Below, one piece after another: positions 47,773 through 55,401 of a stretch of 64,000 nt of DNA. A model generated the notes under the pieces. That model searched no databases. It saw only the letters and a list, made by a program, of their open reading frames with translations, and was not told the DNA's origin. Each line of letters opens with the position of its first letter. Positions within the stretch are counted from its first letter, which is position 1. This DNA comes from Geobacter sp. UBA5735 (GTDB taxonomy: Bacteria > Desulfobacterota > Desulfuromonadia > Geobacterales > Geobacteraceae). The translations under genes and the position numbers were made by a program. The stretch covers positions 1 to 64,000 of the forward strand of contig DIFZ01000029.1 in the NCBI GenBank assembly GCA_002419385.1, given 5' to 3'.

Positions 47773-48359
47773 TACGTAATCATTCCGTCAGCCTGCCTGC
47801 GGAGATAGTGTTCATAAGCCATGAGCAGGCTTTTCATGACTGGTTTGCCCAAAAGACCTTCGATCAATCCGCAACGGGTCCGCAGTCCATTTTCAAGCTT
47901 GGCCAGCCGTTCAGCAGCTTCCGGCGCCAGAAGGCCGGAAAGCCCTTCGCACAGGAAGGTAATGCACGGCAAAGGGCGGAGGGAGGGCTCCATCTGGCAG
48001 CCATCCTCTCCCATGTAGGGGCAGCAGCCCCCCTGGAACGAAGGCTTGACGATCTCCTCGCCACTTGAAAGGAACGCCAGGAGATCCACCACTGAAAAAT
48101 GATACTTTCCGGTCCTACAGCATGCTCCCCCGCAGTCGGCGCAGTACCTCTCAGCACCGATGTCCGCTGTCAAGGAATGCAATTCCCGCTTCTCAAGCCG
48201 AAGAGCGGACACCATTCCGGCCAGCGCAGTCCGGACATCGTCGCACAGCTCACCATACTCCCTGCAGACAACACTTACGGCAGCAGCCCACATTTCCTGA
48301 TCCGTCAAAACACCGCTCCAAACTTGATAACAATGATGGATTGCATACAGGTCTTGCAT
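47772..48359 (-). CDS. YkgJ-like cysteine-cluster protein
   Basis: Protein of 195 residues with a clustered cysteine pattern: YCADCGGACCRTGKYHFS (about 72), GGCCPYMGEDGCQMEP (about 110) and LPCITFLCEG (about 130). This CxxCGGxCC...CC...C...C arrangement is typical of the YkgJ/CxxCxxCC family, which probably binds zinc or an Fe-S cluster; its function is not established. N- and C-terminal parts are helical. It lies just downstream of rnpB with 49 bp between and ends at its own terminator. Confidence 0.75.
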   Translation of the reverse strand: MQDLYAIHHCYQVWSGVLTDQEMWAAAVSVVCREYGELCDDVRTALAGMVSALRLEKRELHSLTADIGAERYCADCGGACCRTGKYHFSVVDLLAFLSSGEEIVKPSFQGGCCPYMGEDGCQMEPSLRPLPCITFLCEGLSGLLAPEAAERLAKLENGLRTRCGLIEGLLGKPVMKSLLMAYEHYLRRQADGMIT

Positions 48360-48642
48360 CCATCAGGGAAATTGGCTTGGCATACCTTGGTTTCCAATTT
48401 TGACATCAGCTTGGTCGAAGCAGTCCATAAGCCGGGTTCTGTTCCCGCCGCCGGTTACCCGTCGGAGGGTGATGACCATTCATCTAGCGCCATCGTTGCC
48501 GATGGCGTCGAGCGGCCAACCCGGAGGCACGGGCGGGCAGCCCTTGGCGCCTCCCTATTAGGCCTTGCTCCTGGTGGGGTTTCCCGAGCATTCGACGTCA
48601 CCGCCGAACCTGGTGAGCTCTTACCTCACCCTTTCACCCTTA

Positions 48643-48669
48643 CCCGCCTACGCCAAGGCTTCGGCGGGC
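48643..48669 (-). repeat. Palindromic repeat copy 1 inside rnpB
   Basis: A 27-base hairpin-forming unit, CCCGCCTACG... to ...TTCGGCGGGC on the plus strand, in a variable stem of rnpB. It matches the unit at 48757-48783 at 24 of 27 positions. Confidence 0.7.
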
Positions 48670-48756
48670 GGTCTCCTCTCTGTGGCACTTTCCCTGGAGT
48701 CACCCCCGCTGGACGTTATCCAGCACCATGCCCTGCGGAGCCCGGACTTTCCTCTC

Positions 48757-48783
48757 CCCGCCTCTGCCGAGGCTTCGGCGGGC
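48757..48783 (-). repeat. Palindromic repeat copy 2 inside rnpB
   Basis: Second 27-base hairpin unit, near the 5' end of the RNA in the P3 region. It differs from copy 1 at three bases, two of them adjacent, in the loop-side part. Confidence 0.7.
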
Positions 48784-48822
48784 AGCGGTCATCTAGCCTG
48801 CTTCGACCAAGCAGTACGATTG

Positions 48823-49554
48823 TTACACCTGGGCTTGCGTGTCCTCCCCTTCCTGGCGCAAAAAAAGCAGCCTCTGGCAATGGGGGCACTGCACAAGATT
48901 GTCCGCTTTGAACAGGCTGTTGAAGAGCTGTGGCGGAAGATTCATGTTGCACCCCAGACAAGAACCGCTGCGTGCTTCCACGATCGCCACCCCCTGGCGC
49001 TTCTCGCGAAGCTTGTCATAGCGCTTCATCATCGAGGGAGCAACCTGTTTTGCAGCAGCTTCACGGAACTCAAGGTCGGTACTGATCTCGGATTCAAGCC
49101 GTTCAACCTTGTCCTTCAACTCGCTCTCCTGGGCCGAGGCACCGGTCTCGAACTCGTCGAGGGCCATTGACTGGTCGGAAATCGCTGCCTTCAGTTCTTC
49201 AATTCTGCTGATTTTCTGGAGAATCTGGTCTTCCAGCTCTGCCTTAACCTTCTTGGCAGCGGCAATTTCCTTCGATACGGCTTGATACTCCTTCTGGGTC
49301 TTGATCTCGCGCAACCGTCCTTCAGATCGGTTGATGGCATCCGTCTCCGTGGCGAGATTCTCCTCCAACGCCTGCTTTTCCTCTTCAACCGTGTCCAGGT
49401 CTGCGCCATAACCGGAAACCGAACGCCTGAGCTCCCCCACCTTCTCTTCCAAAGATGCTATCTCTTCCATCAACGACTGCTTCTCTCCACGCGACGAATC
49501 GATTTTCAGATCGATCTCCTGAAGTTGCGCCAGAATTTTCACGTTCTTGCCCAA
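48823..49554 (-). CDS. Zinc-ribbon coiled-coil protein (C4-type, DUF164-like)
   Basis: Protein of 243 residues. A long coiled coil (about 1-180, for example IDLKIDSSRGEKQSLMEEIA) is followed by a C-terminal zinc ribbon with GSCLGCNMNLPPQLFN and VQCPHCQRLLFL, two CxxC knuckles. The family is widespread and often sits next to the Nif3-like gene and rnpB, as it does here. The function is unknown; a nucleic-acid-associated role has been suggested for relatives. It lies 57 bp downstream of the Nif3-like gene. Confidence 0.85.
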   Translation of the reverse strand: MGKNVKILAQLQEIDLKIDSSRGEKQSLMEEIASLEEKVGELRRSVSGYGADLDTVEEEKQALEENLATETDAINRSEGRLREIKTQKEYQAVSKEIAAAKKVKAELEDQILQKISRIEELKAAISDQSMALDEFETGASAQESELKDKVERLESEISTDLEFREAAAKQVAPSMMKRYDKLREKRQGVAIVEARSGSCLGCNMNLPPQLFNSLFKADNLVQCPHCQRLLFLRQEGEDTQAQV

Positions 49555-49611
49555 AACCTACCTCCTGTCTTCCTTTGGCGATACGTACACAAGCCTGCAC
49601 ATAACTTTTTT

Positions 49612-50727
49612 TCAACAATATCCGAAGGGATCACGTTCACTTTCGCAGGCCATGATTTCCGCGGTGAAACCCTTTGCCGTCACTTCTTCCCGGAGCCGCG
49701 CGCAAACCCCGCTGACCATGGGGATTTCCGATGCGAAATGACCAATGTCGACAAGGGCGATGCCCAGCATTTCCGCTTCCCGCGCATCGTGATACTTGAC
49801 ATCACCGGTCACCAGCACGTCCGCGCCGAGGCCATGGGCGTGACGCAGCAACGACGCACCGCTGCCGGCGCAGAGCGCGACTTTGTCCGTCAATCGTGCA
49901 CCGTCACCGACGACCCTGAGAGCGACGAGACGCAACGCATCTTTCATACGGCTTGCAAGCTGCGCGAGCGGCAATGGCGCGCTCAGATGCCCAATCCTTC
50001 CCAACCCGCGGCAGGACCCCTTGTTGAGCAACGGATAGAGATCAAAAGCCGGCTCCTCATAGGGATGAGCCGCTACCAGGGCCCTGCATGCCGCCGGCAC
50101 GTCTTCAGCCCGCAGCAGAACTTCTATGCGCTTCTCCTCCGCATATTCACGTCGGCCGGGAGATCCCAGAAAGGGCTCGGCTCCGGGCAATGGCCTGAAC
50201 GTACCCACACCCTCGGTCTGGAAAGAGCACTCACTGTAATTGCCGATACGGCCGCTGGACCGGAAAAGAGCCTCCATCACCTTTTCCTCATGGCCTTTCG
50301 GGACGAAAACGGCGAGCTTCACCAGCTCTTCACTGTCATGCCGGGCAAGGGGCTCGACACGTGTGAGACCGATCCTTTCGGCCAGGAGATCATTGATCCC
50401 GCCATCTGCGATGTCGTAATTGGTATGCAGTGCTGCGATGCTGAGATTGTTCCGGAGAGCTTTCGCCAGGATCTTTCCCGGCTGTTCCTGCAGATTCAGG
50501 GATCGAATCGGTTTGAAGATGAGGGGATGGTGCGTGAGCAACAGCTGGCAGCCTGAGGCAACAGCTTCATCGACTGCTTCCCGGCAGGGATCCAGCGAGA
50601 TCATGATGCGCGCAGCCGCTGCGGTGGGGTCACCAAGTTGCAGACCCACATTGTCCCACTCTTCGGCTAACCTGAATGGCGCAATTCCATCAATTATTTC
50701 AAGTATATCAGATACTCTGGGTCTCAT
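49612..50727 (-). CDS. Nif3-like dinuclear metal centre protein
   Basis: Protein of 371 residues of the Nif3/YqfO family. The N-terminal half begins RVSDILEIIDGIAPFRLAEE followed by WDNVGLQLGD, with LLLTHHPLIF (about 68, metal-binding His) and ALHTNYDIADGGINDLLAER (about 98). The middle is the CutA-like insert (about 130-230) found in longer members. The C-terminal half supplies VTGDVKYHDAREAEMLGIAL and DIGHFASEIPMV with the remaining metal ligands. Start at 50727, because the ATG at 50754 falls inside a transcription terminator. Family members are reported as hexameric, possibly GTP cyclohydrolase I-like; the function here is unknown. Confidence 0.9.
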   Translation of the reverse strand: MRPRVSDILEIIDGIAPFRLAEEWDNVGLQLGDPTAAAARIMISLDPCREAVDEAVASGCQLLLTHHPLIFKPIRSLNLQEQPGKILAKALRNNLSIAALHTNYDIADGGINDLLAERIGLTRVEPLARHDSEELVKLAVFVPKGHEEKVMEALFRSSGRIGNYSECSFQTEGVGTFRPLPGAEPFLGSPGRREYAEEKRIEVLLRAEDVPAACRALVAAHPYEEPAFDLYPLLNKGSCRGLGRIGHLSAPLPLAQLASRMKDALRLVALRVVGDGARLTDKVALCAGSGASLLRHAHGLGADVLVTGDVKYHDAREAEMLGIALVDIGHFASEIPMVSGVCARLREEVTAKGFTAEIMACESERDPFGYC

Positions 50728-50740
50728 GCTCCGAGCCAAA

Positions 50741-50778
50741 AGAAAAGAGTGCAACCTTACTGGGTTGCACTCTTTTCT
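50741..50778 (-). terminator. Terminator between the tRNA and the Nif3-like gene
   Basis: Perfect 16-base stem AGAAAAGAGTGCAACC/GGTTGCACTCTTTTCT with a 6-base loop, with A-rich and T-rich ends on both strands. On the minus strand it terminates the tRNA transcript; it ends only 13 bases upstream of the Nif3-like start. Confidence 0.75.
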
Positions 50779-50848
50779 GCTCTTTCGAGTCGCTATTTTT
50801 ACTGCATTGGCACCGTACAGGCATCCCCAATCATCCCGTGAATCAGGT

Positions 50849-50925
50849 TGGTGGGCCCACCAGGATTCGAACCTGGGACCTACCGGTTATGAGCCGGTAG
50901 CTCTAGCCAGCTGAGCTATAGGCCC
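50849..50925 (-). tRNA. tRNA with CAU anticodon, probably tRNA-Ile2
   Basis: Full cloverleaf of 77 bases including an encoded CCA end. Acceptor GGGCCTA/TGGGCCC, D stem GCTC/GAGC, anticodon stem ACCGG/CCGGT with loop CTCATAA (anticodon CAU), T arm CCAGG-TTCGAAT-CCTGG. It is not the initiator, as it lacks the three G-C pairs below the anticodon and has a paired first base. Acceptor and anticodon arms resemble B. subtilis tRNA-Ile2(CAU), whose C34 is changed to lysidine by TilS, more than elongator tRNA-Met, but this is not certain. Confidence 0.93.
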
Positions 50926-50940
50926 GCAAAGTGAACTTAC

Positions 50941-50969
50941 ATGATAGGAAATGCGCCGTGCCGTGTCAA
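50941..50969 (-). promoter_or_regulatory. Sigma-70 promoter of the CAU tRNA
   Basis: TTGACA (50969-50964) and TATCAT (50946-50941) with a 17-base spacer on the minus strand, 15 bases upstream of the mature tRNA 5' end. It lies in the gap after hypB. Confidence 0.8.
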
Positions 50970-50978
50970 GGCTTTTGA

Positions 50979-51665
50979 TTACCGCCCAGCCACTTTTCCG
51001 CGGGATTGGGCGAATTTGCGTTCACACTCGGCCGACAGCCACTGTGCCCAACCATCCAGACCGGTGCCTGTCCTGCAGGATATTTCGAACATGGGCGGCA
51101 TGGGCTTGACAGCGGCAACGCCGTCGCAGAACATCTTCCTGTCGAACTCCATGGCTTCCAGGAGGTCTGTCTTGTTGATCAGCACCGCATCGGCCCGCAG
51201 ATAGATGGATGGGTACTTGTAAGGCTTGTCATGACCTTCGGTCGTGCTGGCTATGACTATGTTCAGGTCTTCACCCAGCGAGAATTCTGAAGGGCACACT
51301 AGGTTGCCCACATTCTCGATGAACAGTATGGTCGGCGTGTCAAAGGTGAACTTGCCGCTTGCCTGCATGATCATATTGGCATCAAGATGGCACATGTTTC
51401 CGGTGTTGATCTGCTCGACCGGTATGCCCCTTTCGGCCATCACATCGGCATCGATCCGTGAAGCCATGTCCCCCTCGATAACCGCACAAGCATACCGGTC
51501 CTTCAGGACTTCGATCGTTTTCAGTATGGTGCTGGTCTTGCCTGCTCCCGGCGCAGCCATGACATTCACCACCAGTACACCGTTAGCCTTGAAGAATTCG
51601 CGGTTCCTGCAGGCAAGAGTTTCGTTGGCCTCGAGGATGTTTCTCCGTATCTCAATCCGCCCCAT
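50979..51665 (-). CDS. hypB: Hydrogenase nickel incorporation GTPase HypB
   Basis: SIMIBI-class GTPase that supplies nickel to NiFe hydrogenase with HypA. The 228-residue protein has P-loop VMAAPGAGKTSTILKTIEVL (about 36), VIEGDMASRIDADVMAERGI (about 70), the HLDANMI segment, LFIENVGNLVCPSEFSLGED (about 125) and NKTDLLEAMEFD (about 175). The Cys-Pro in NLVCPSE is the conserved metal-binding site. There is no histidine-rich N-terminal tract, so it does not store nickel. ATG 51665 is preferred, with GAGG six bases upstream; it overlaps hypA. Last gene of the hydrogenase operon. Confidence 0.95.
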   Translation of the reverse strand: MGRIEIRRNILEANETLACRNREFFKANGVLVVNVMAAPGAGKTSTILKTIEVLKDRYACAVIEGDMASRIDADVMAERGIPVEQINTGNMCHLDANMIMQASGKFTFDTPTILFIENVGNLVCPSEFSLGEDLNIVIASTTEGHDKPYKYPSIYLRADAVLINKTDLLEAMEFDRKMFCDGVAAVKPMPPMFEISCRTGTGLDGWAQWLSAECERKFAQSRGKVAGR

Positions 51666-52004
51666 CATCAACCTCGATACTCTCGATGTAGAACTCCTGT
51701 CCCTTGTCAGCGATTATGCTCTTTCCTCCGCAACGGGGACAATTCATGCCAATGTGTCTGCCTGAAAAAAGCTGTCCGCAGGCCTTGCAGACAAATTCCG
51801 GTGCTATCCTTTTGAACTGCAGAACCGCATCCTCAAGGACAGTGTCCTTTGTCATTATCTGGAAATAGAACTGTACCGAATCATCTACGATACTGGTCAA
51901 ATCACCGATGACAAGGGTTATGGCCGTCACCTTGGGAAGGTTTTTTTTTTAACCTCGTCGGTGACGACCTGGATCAGACCTTCCGTTACTGACAATTCAT
52001 GCAT
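51652..52004 (-). pseudogene. hypA: Hydrogenase maturation protein HypA, frameshifted at A10
   Basis: Nickel-delivery partner of HypB. Translation starts at 52004 (AGGTGA ribosome site) as MHELSVTEGLIQVVTDEVKK, then meets a run of ten A at 51941-51950 and stops a few codons later. The remainder continues in another frame as LPKVTAITLVIGDL and carries the zinc site FVCKACGQLF...CPRCGG. Eleven A would give a 117-residue protein with the same N-terminal spacing as E. coli HypA (25 residues before VTxV). The N-terminal nickel ligand His2 lies before the break. It is either one base missed in sequencing, slippage-tolerant expression, or real loss. The rest of the operon looks intact, so function is likely. 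Confidence 0.88.
51941..51950 (-). other. Homopolymer (A10) at the hypA frameshift
   Basis: Ten consecutive T on the plus strand, read as A10 in the hypA coding strand, directly after GAGGTT. It separates the two hypA frames and is a classic site for polymerase slippage and for base-call error. Confidence 0.85.
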
Positions 52005-52035
52005 CTTTTCACCTGTCAGGTATAAGTTGGGTAGA

Positions 52036-52395
52036 TTAGGTCGCTGCGGGTTCAGCGGATTCCTTTGGCTGCTGAACGTGCACTACCATGTCCTTCTCGG
52101 CAAGCGGAGTCCTGTACAGACTTTCCTGGTACAGACATTTGACGGGACAGACATCGACACAGACGCCGCAGTAAACGCAGGCGAATGGATCAACTTCCCA
52201 TGTCTTCGCCTGTTTGTCAACCTTGATGCACTGTGACGGGCACCGCATCTGGCACACGCCGCAGAGGATACATTTGTCCATCTCGATCTTCAACTCGCCT
52301 TTTGAATGCTTGAAGGTTTCCCTTTTATGAAACGGATAGAGGCGAGTGGCGTATTTCGTCAGCAGATTTTTCAGAATCGTTTTGGTCATGAACAT
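52036..52395 (-). CDS. echF: Ech hydrogenase subunit F (ferredoxin-like, NuoI-type)
   Basis: Small polyferredoxin of 119 residues with two [4Fe-4S] motifs, CILCGVCQMRCP (about 42) and CVYCGVCVDVCP (about 73), each with the CxxCxxCxxxCP spacing. The N-terminus (MTKTILKNLLTKYATRLYPF) is a helix typical of NuoI/EchF. It carries electrons from ferredoxin to the small subunit. GGGAGAG precedes the start. It lies 18 bp downstream of echE and ends 31 bp before hypA. Confidence 0.92.
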   Translation of the reverse strand: MFMTKTILKNLLTKYATRLYPFHKRETFKHSKGELKIEMDKCILCGVCQMRCPSQCIKVDKQAKTWEVDPFACVYCGVCVDVCPVKCLYQESLYRTPLAEKDMVVHVQQPKESAEPAAT

Positions 52396-52413
52396 GGTGC
52401 GCTCTCCCGTTGA

Positions 52414-53490
52414 TTAGCGTTCCGTGCAGCTTATGCAGGGGTCGATGGTCAGAATCAGAACCGGGACGTCGGCAAGATCGCAACCCGGCAGCATGTCCAG
52501 GAGAGGGGGAATATTCGCAAACGTCGGTGTGCGGATCCTGACCCTCTCCAGGAACTTCTTGCCTGCTCCCCTGATATAATAGAGACACTCTCCTCGGGGT
52601 TGCTCAACGCGGGATATCACCTCTCCAGTGGGCAGGCCTTTGGGTTTCACTGCCAGTTCACCTTCCGGCAGCTTGGAAAAAGCCTGACGAACGAGGTCGA
52701 TAGCCTGGAAGACTTCGTTAAAACGGACAACCGTACGGGCATAGCAGTCTCCGTCTGTTTCGACGACCGGCGCAAAATCAAGCTCGGAATAAGCGGCATA
52801 GCCTGTCTGACGCATATCCTGGGCGATCCCGCTCGCACGGAGAGTAGGACCGGCAGCCCCGAGTTCATACGCTTTTTCTTTCGTCAGGACCCCTTTCCCA
52901 ACAGTCCTGAGTTTCACCGTGTAGTCGTCCAGAATGGTGGACTTGAGCTGCAGCGTCTCTTTCTCGACTTTCTTCAGCGTATCAAGAATCCATTGTGCCG
53001 ATTCGGCGCTGATATCCCTCCTGACACCGCCAACCTGGTTCACCGAGAGAATGACCCGGTTCCCCGCAGTCTCTTCCTGGAGATCCATGACCCGTTCGCG
53101 GATTCTCCAGAACTGCATGAACAGGCTCTCGAAACCGAACGCATCGGCAAACAGCCCCAGCCAGAGAAGATGGCTGTGAATCCTGTGCATCTCAGCCCAG
53201 ATGGTCCGCAGATAGTTCGCCCTGGAAGGTACCTCCAGGCCCATCAGCGACTCGATCCCCTGGCAGTAGCAGAGGGCGTGCATGCAACTGCAGATCCCGC
53301 ACACACGCTCGACAATGTATATCATCTGATTGTGATCGCGTATTTCAGCGAGCTTTTCCAACCCGCGGTGAACGTAGCCCAGCTTGGGAATCGCCTCTTT
53401 TACAATTTCGTCCTCGATCGTCAGGGTCAGATGCAGCGGCTCCGGCAGAACCGGGTGCTGCGGCCCGAAAGGTAGTACTGTCTTTGCCAT
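52414..53490 (-). CDS. echE: Ech hydrogenase large (catalytic NiFe) subunit E
   Basis: Group 4 NiFe hydrogenase large subunit, 358 residues. The N-terminal nickel-binding pair is in VERVCGICSCMHALCY (about 61) and the C-terminal pair in DPCISCTER at the very end. The protein stops two residues after the CxxCTE signature with no cleavable C-terminal extension, as known for Ech enzymes, so no HycI-type protease is needed. Four cysteines complete the site. This distinguishes it from the NuoD homologue of complex I, which lacks them. GAGGAGG precedes the start. It lies 82 bp after echD. Confidence 0.95.
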   Translation of the reverse strand: MAKTVLPFGPQHPVLPEPLHLTLTIEDEIVKEAIPKLGYVHRGLEKLAEIRDHNQMIYIVERVCGICSCMHALCYCQGIESLMGLEVPSRANYLRTIWAEMHRIHSHLLWLGLFADAFGFESLFMQFWRIRERVMDLQEETAGNRVILSVNQVGGVRRDISAESAQWILDTLKKVEKETLQLKSTILDDYTVKLRTVGKGVLTKEKAYELGAAGPTLRASGIAQDMRQTGYAAYSELDFAPVVETDGDCYARTVVRFNEVFQAIDLVRQAFSKLPEGELAVKPKGLPTGEVISRVEQPRGECLYYIRGAGKKFLERVRIRTPTFANIPPLLDMLPGCDLADVPVLILTIDPCISCTER

Positions 53491-53572
53491 GTACGTATGC
53501 CTCCTCTTCCTGGTCAGCGCGCATATGTTTCACTGTTTGAACATTTCCGGCGCCTGTTGTCGACACCTCACC

Positions 53573-53956
53573 TCACACCCTCTTGAGACCGATGTTGCAG
53601 AAGGGTGTCTTCTGAACTTCTTCATCGCTGTACAACATGCCCTGGAAATCCAGGGGGATACCGTCGAACTCAACGCCGAAATGCTCTTTTATTTCATTTT
53701 CCACCAGAAAAGCGCAGGAGTATACGGATGCTATGCTTCCTATCTTGCTTCCCTTCGGGACGTCAACCCTGAGATTCCTGAGCTCCAGGTCCTTGTCGAA
53801 GTGATACAGCACGCAAACACTATCTTCGAGCTCCGCGGACGACATGGTAACGAATCTGAACCCTTCGTCCTTCAGCTCTCTTGAAAGGGTAATGACCTCA
53901 TCGGGCCGTACTTCAGCCGTATTCTCTTCTGTTATGACCACCACGCTATCTATCAT
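53573..53956 (-). CDS. echD: Ech hydrogenase subunit D (NuoC-like)
   Basis: A 127-residue protein resembling the 30-kDa NADH dehydrogenase subunit (NuoC). It shows a short beta-rich fold with VCVLYHFDKDLELRNLRVDV (about 48), SIASVYSCAFLVENEIKEHF (about 73) and GVEFDGIPLDFQGMLY, which matches the conserved E/D-FGVxFxGHPDL-type segment in a divergent form. It is a peripheral connecting subunit without cofactors. GGGAGG lies eight bases upstream. It is placed between echC (23-bp gap) and echE. Confidence 0.85.
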   Translation of the reverse strand: MIDSVVVITEENTAEVRPDEVITLSRELKDEGFRFVTMSSAELEDSVCVLYHFDKDLELRNLRVDVPKGSKIGSIASVYSCAFLVENEIKEHFGVEFDGIPLDFQGMLYSDEEVQKTPFCNIGLKRV

Positions 53957-53979
53957 GGAACAAGCCTCCCTGTTTCGTG

Positions 53980-54468
53980 CTATCGTGCCGTTATGGCAGA
54001 CTGGGTTTTTTCAAGGCGCTCGAAGATGCCTTGATCGACTTTCTTGCCCTTTTCCGCCAGCTTTCCCAGCGCAATGACAACTCCGTCGATTATGGCCTCC
54101 GGCTTGGGCGCGCATCCCGAAACATACGCATCGACCGGGATGACCCGGTCAACCCCGCCGACGACGTTGTAGGCTTCACGGAAAACCCCGCCGCTCGTGC
54201 CGCAGGCGCCGATTGCCACGACCACTTTCGGCTCGGGCATCTGGTCATAGATATTCTTCAGGGCCTTCTTGTTCCGATGATTCACCGTTCCGGTCACAAC
54301 CAGAATATCGGCATGTTTGGGATTTCCCACATTGATGATGCCAAATCGCTCGATATCATAGACAGGGGTCAAACATGCCAGCACCTCAATATCGCATCCA
54401 TTGCAGCTGCCACAATCGAAATGGATCAGCCAGGGGGATTTCACTCGTGATGTTGATATAAGACTCAT
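53980..54468 (-). CDS. echC: Ech hydrogenase small subunit C (NuoB-like)
   Basis: Proximal [4Fe-4S] subunit, 162 residues. Cluster ligands are in FDCGSCNGCDIEVLACLT (about 20), VVTGTVNHRNKKAL, AIGACGTSGGVF (about 88) and VSGCAPKPEAIIDGV (about 123). This NuoB-type arrangement passes electrons to the NiFe site in EchE. Start at 54468 with AGAGG nine bases upstream; the frame is open to 54492. It follows echB by 69 bp. Confidence 0.93.
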   Translation of the reverse strand: MSLISTSRVKSPWLIHFDCGSCNGCDIEVLACLTPVYDIERFGIINVGNPKHADILVVTGTVNHRNKKALKNIYDQMPEPKVVVAIGACGTSGGVFREAYNVVGGVDRVIPVDAYVSGCAPKPEAIIDGVVIALGKLAEKGKKVDQGIFERLEKTQSAITAR

Positions 54469-54537
54469 AATCGCTAACCTCTTTTCAATCAAGATGGGAA
54501 CGTCATCTCGAAACGCTGTATGCCAGGTAACGGAAAC

Positions 54538-55401
54538 CTACTTTATTTTCGCATAGATCCAGAAATAATTGGCAAAAGACATGAGCAGCCCTCCGGTCCA
54601 GGCATGGGGAAGCATCCATCTCCAGGTAAGGCGCGCAGTGATGTTGTCGACGAGAATTTCTCCAAAGTAGGTGACCACAATCAAAACCGACATCCAGATC
54701 AAGTTGGTATGCCAGAAGAGTGCACACAGCCCCAGGATGAAAACAGTCTCATACCAGTGAGATATCTCGATTACCCCAAGATACGGCCCCGAATACTCGG
54801 TCATGACACCTTTTACCAGCTCCTGGTGGGCGTGATGGGAGGTAGAGATGTCGAACGGCGATTTTCGAAGCTTGATGACAATCGCGTAACCCAGCACGAC
54901 AAAGAGAAGCGGCAGTGCTATAAGAAGCGGTTCGTGATAATTCGCCACGATCTCGGAAATCTTGAAGCTTCCCGTTTCCAGATAGATGCCCACGAACACC
55001 AGGATGATGAGGGGTTCGTAGGTCAGCATCTGGATCAATTCACGCTGTGCGCCTATCTGGCTGTACGGCGATTCGGCAGCCAAGGCTCCGATGACGAGAA
55101 ACACCCCGCCGACTGCCAGAACGAAGAAGATAAGCAGCAAGTCGGACTGGAGAGCGAGAAGCACAACGGTCAGTATATTGGCGGCCAGGTACATGTAGGC
55201 ACAGAAAATCTGCCAGTAATTGCAAACCATCTTTTCCTTGCCGAAAAGTTTGAAGACATCGTAGAAGGGCTGGAGAATCGGGGGACCGTAGCGACCCTGA
55301 AGACGTGCGGTGACCTTTCGGTCAATCCCTGCTACCAGCCCGCCCACCAGCGGTGATAAAAATACTGCTGCTATGACTGCAATCACGTCAAATGTGTTCA
55401 T
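54538..55401 (-). CDS. echB: Ech hydrogenase membrane subunit B (NuoH-like)
   Basis: Integral membrane subunit of 287 residues with about eight helices. The conserved loop GIDRKVTARLQGRYGPPILQ (about 26) and then PFYDVFKLFGKEK is the NuoH signature that links the hydrogenase arm to the proton- or sodium-pumping arm. A second conserved segment is KLRKSPFDISTSHHAHQELV (about 205). Its ATG overlaps the echA stop (ATGA), with GGGAGG upstream. Confidence 0.94.
   Translation of the reverse strand: MNTFDVIAVIAAVFLSPLVGGLVAGIDRKVTARLQGRYGPPILQPFYDVFKLFGKEKMVCNYWQIFCAYMYLAANILTVVLLALQSDLLLIFFVLAVGGVFLVIGALAAESPYSQIGAQRELIQMLTYEPLIILVFVGIYLETGSFKISEIVANYHEPLLIALPLLFVVLGYAIVIKLRKSPFDISTSHHAHQELVKGVMTEYSGPYLGVIEISHWYETVFILGLCALFWHTNLIWMSVLIVVTYFGEILVDNITARLTWRWMLPHAWTGGLLMSFANYFWIYAKIK

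Larger units (their letters stand above)
48409..48812 (-). ncRNA. rnpB: RNase P RNA, bacterial type A
   Basis: Catalytic RNA of ribonuclease P, which matures tRNA 5' ends. Universally conserved segments on the minus strand include GAGGAAAGTCCGGGCTCC, GGGTGAAAGGGTGAGGTAAG, GGAGCAAGGCCTAATAGG, CTAGATGAATG and ACAGAACCCGGCTTA. The ends pair as a 15-bp P1 helix (GCTTGGTCGAAGCAG with its exact complement), which sets the boundaries. It starts 10 bp after the zinc-ribbon gene. Two stem-loops carry nearly identical palindromic sequences (48643-48669 and 48757-48783). Confidence 0.96.

Noticed and set aside
48099..48911. Plus-strand open frame of 270 codons across rnpB
   Set aside because: The region is RNase P RNA; frames through stable RNA genes are not coding.
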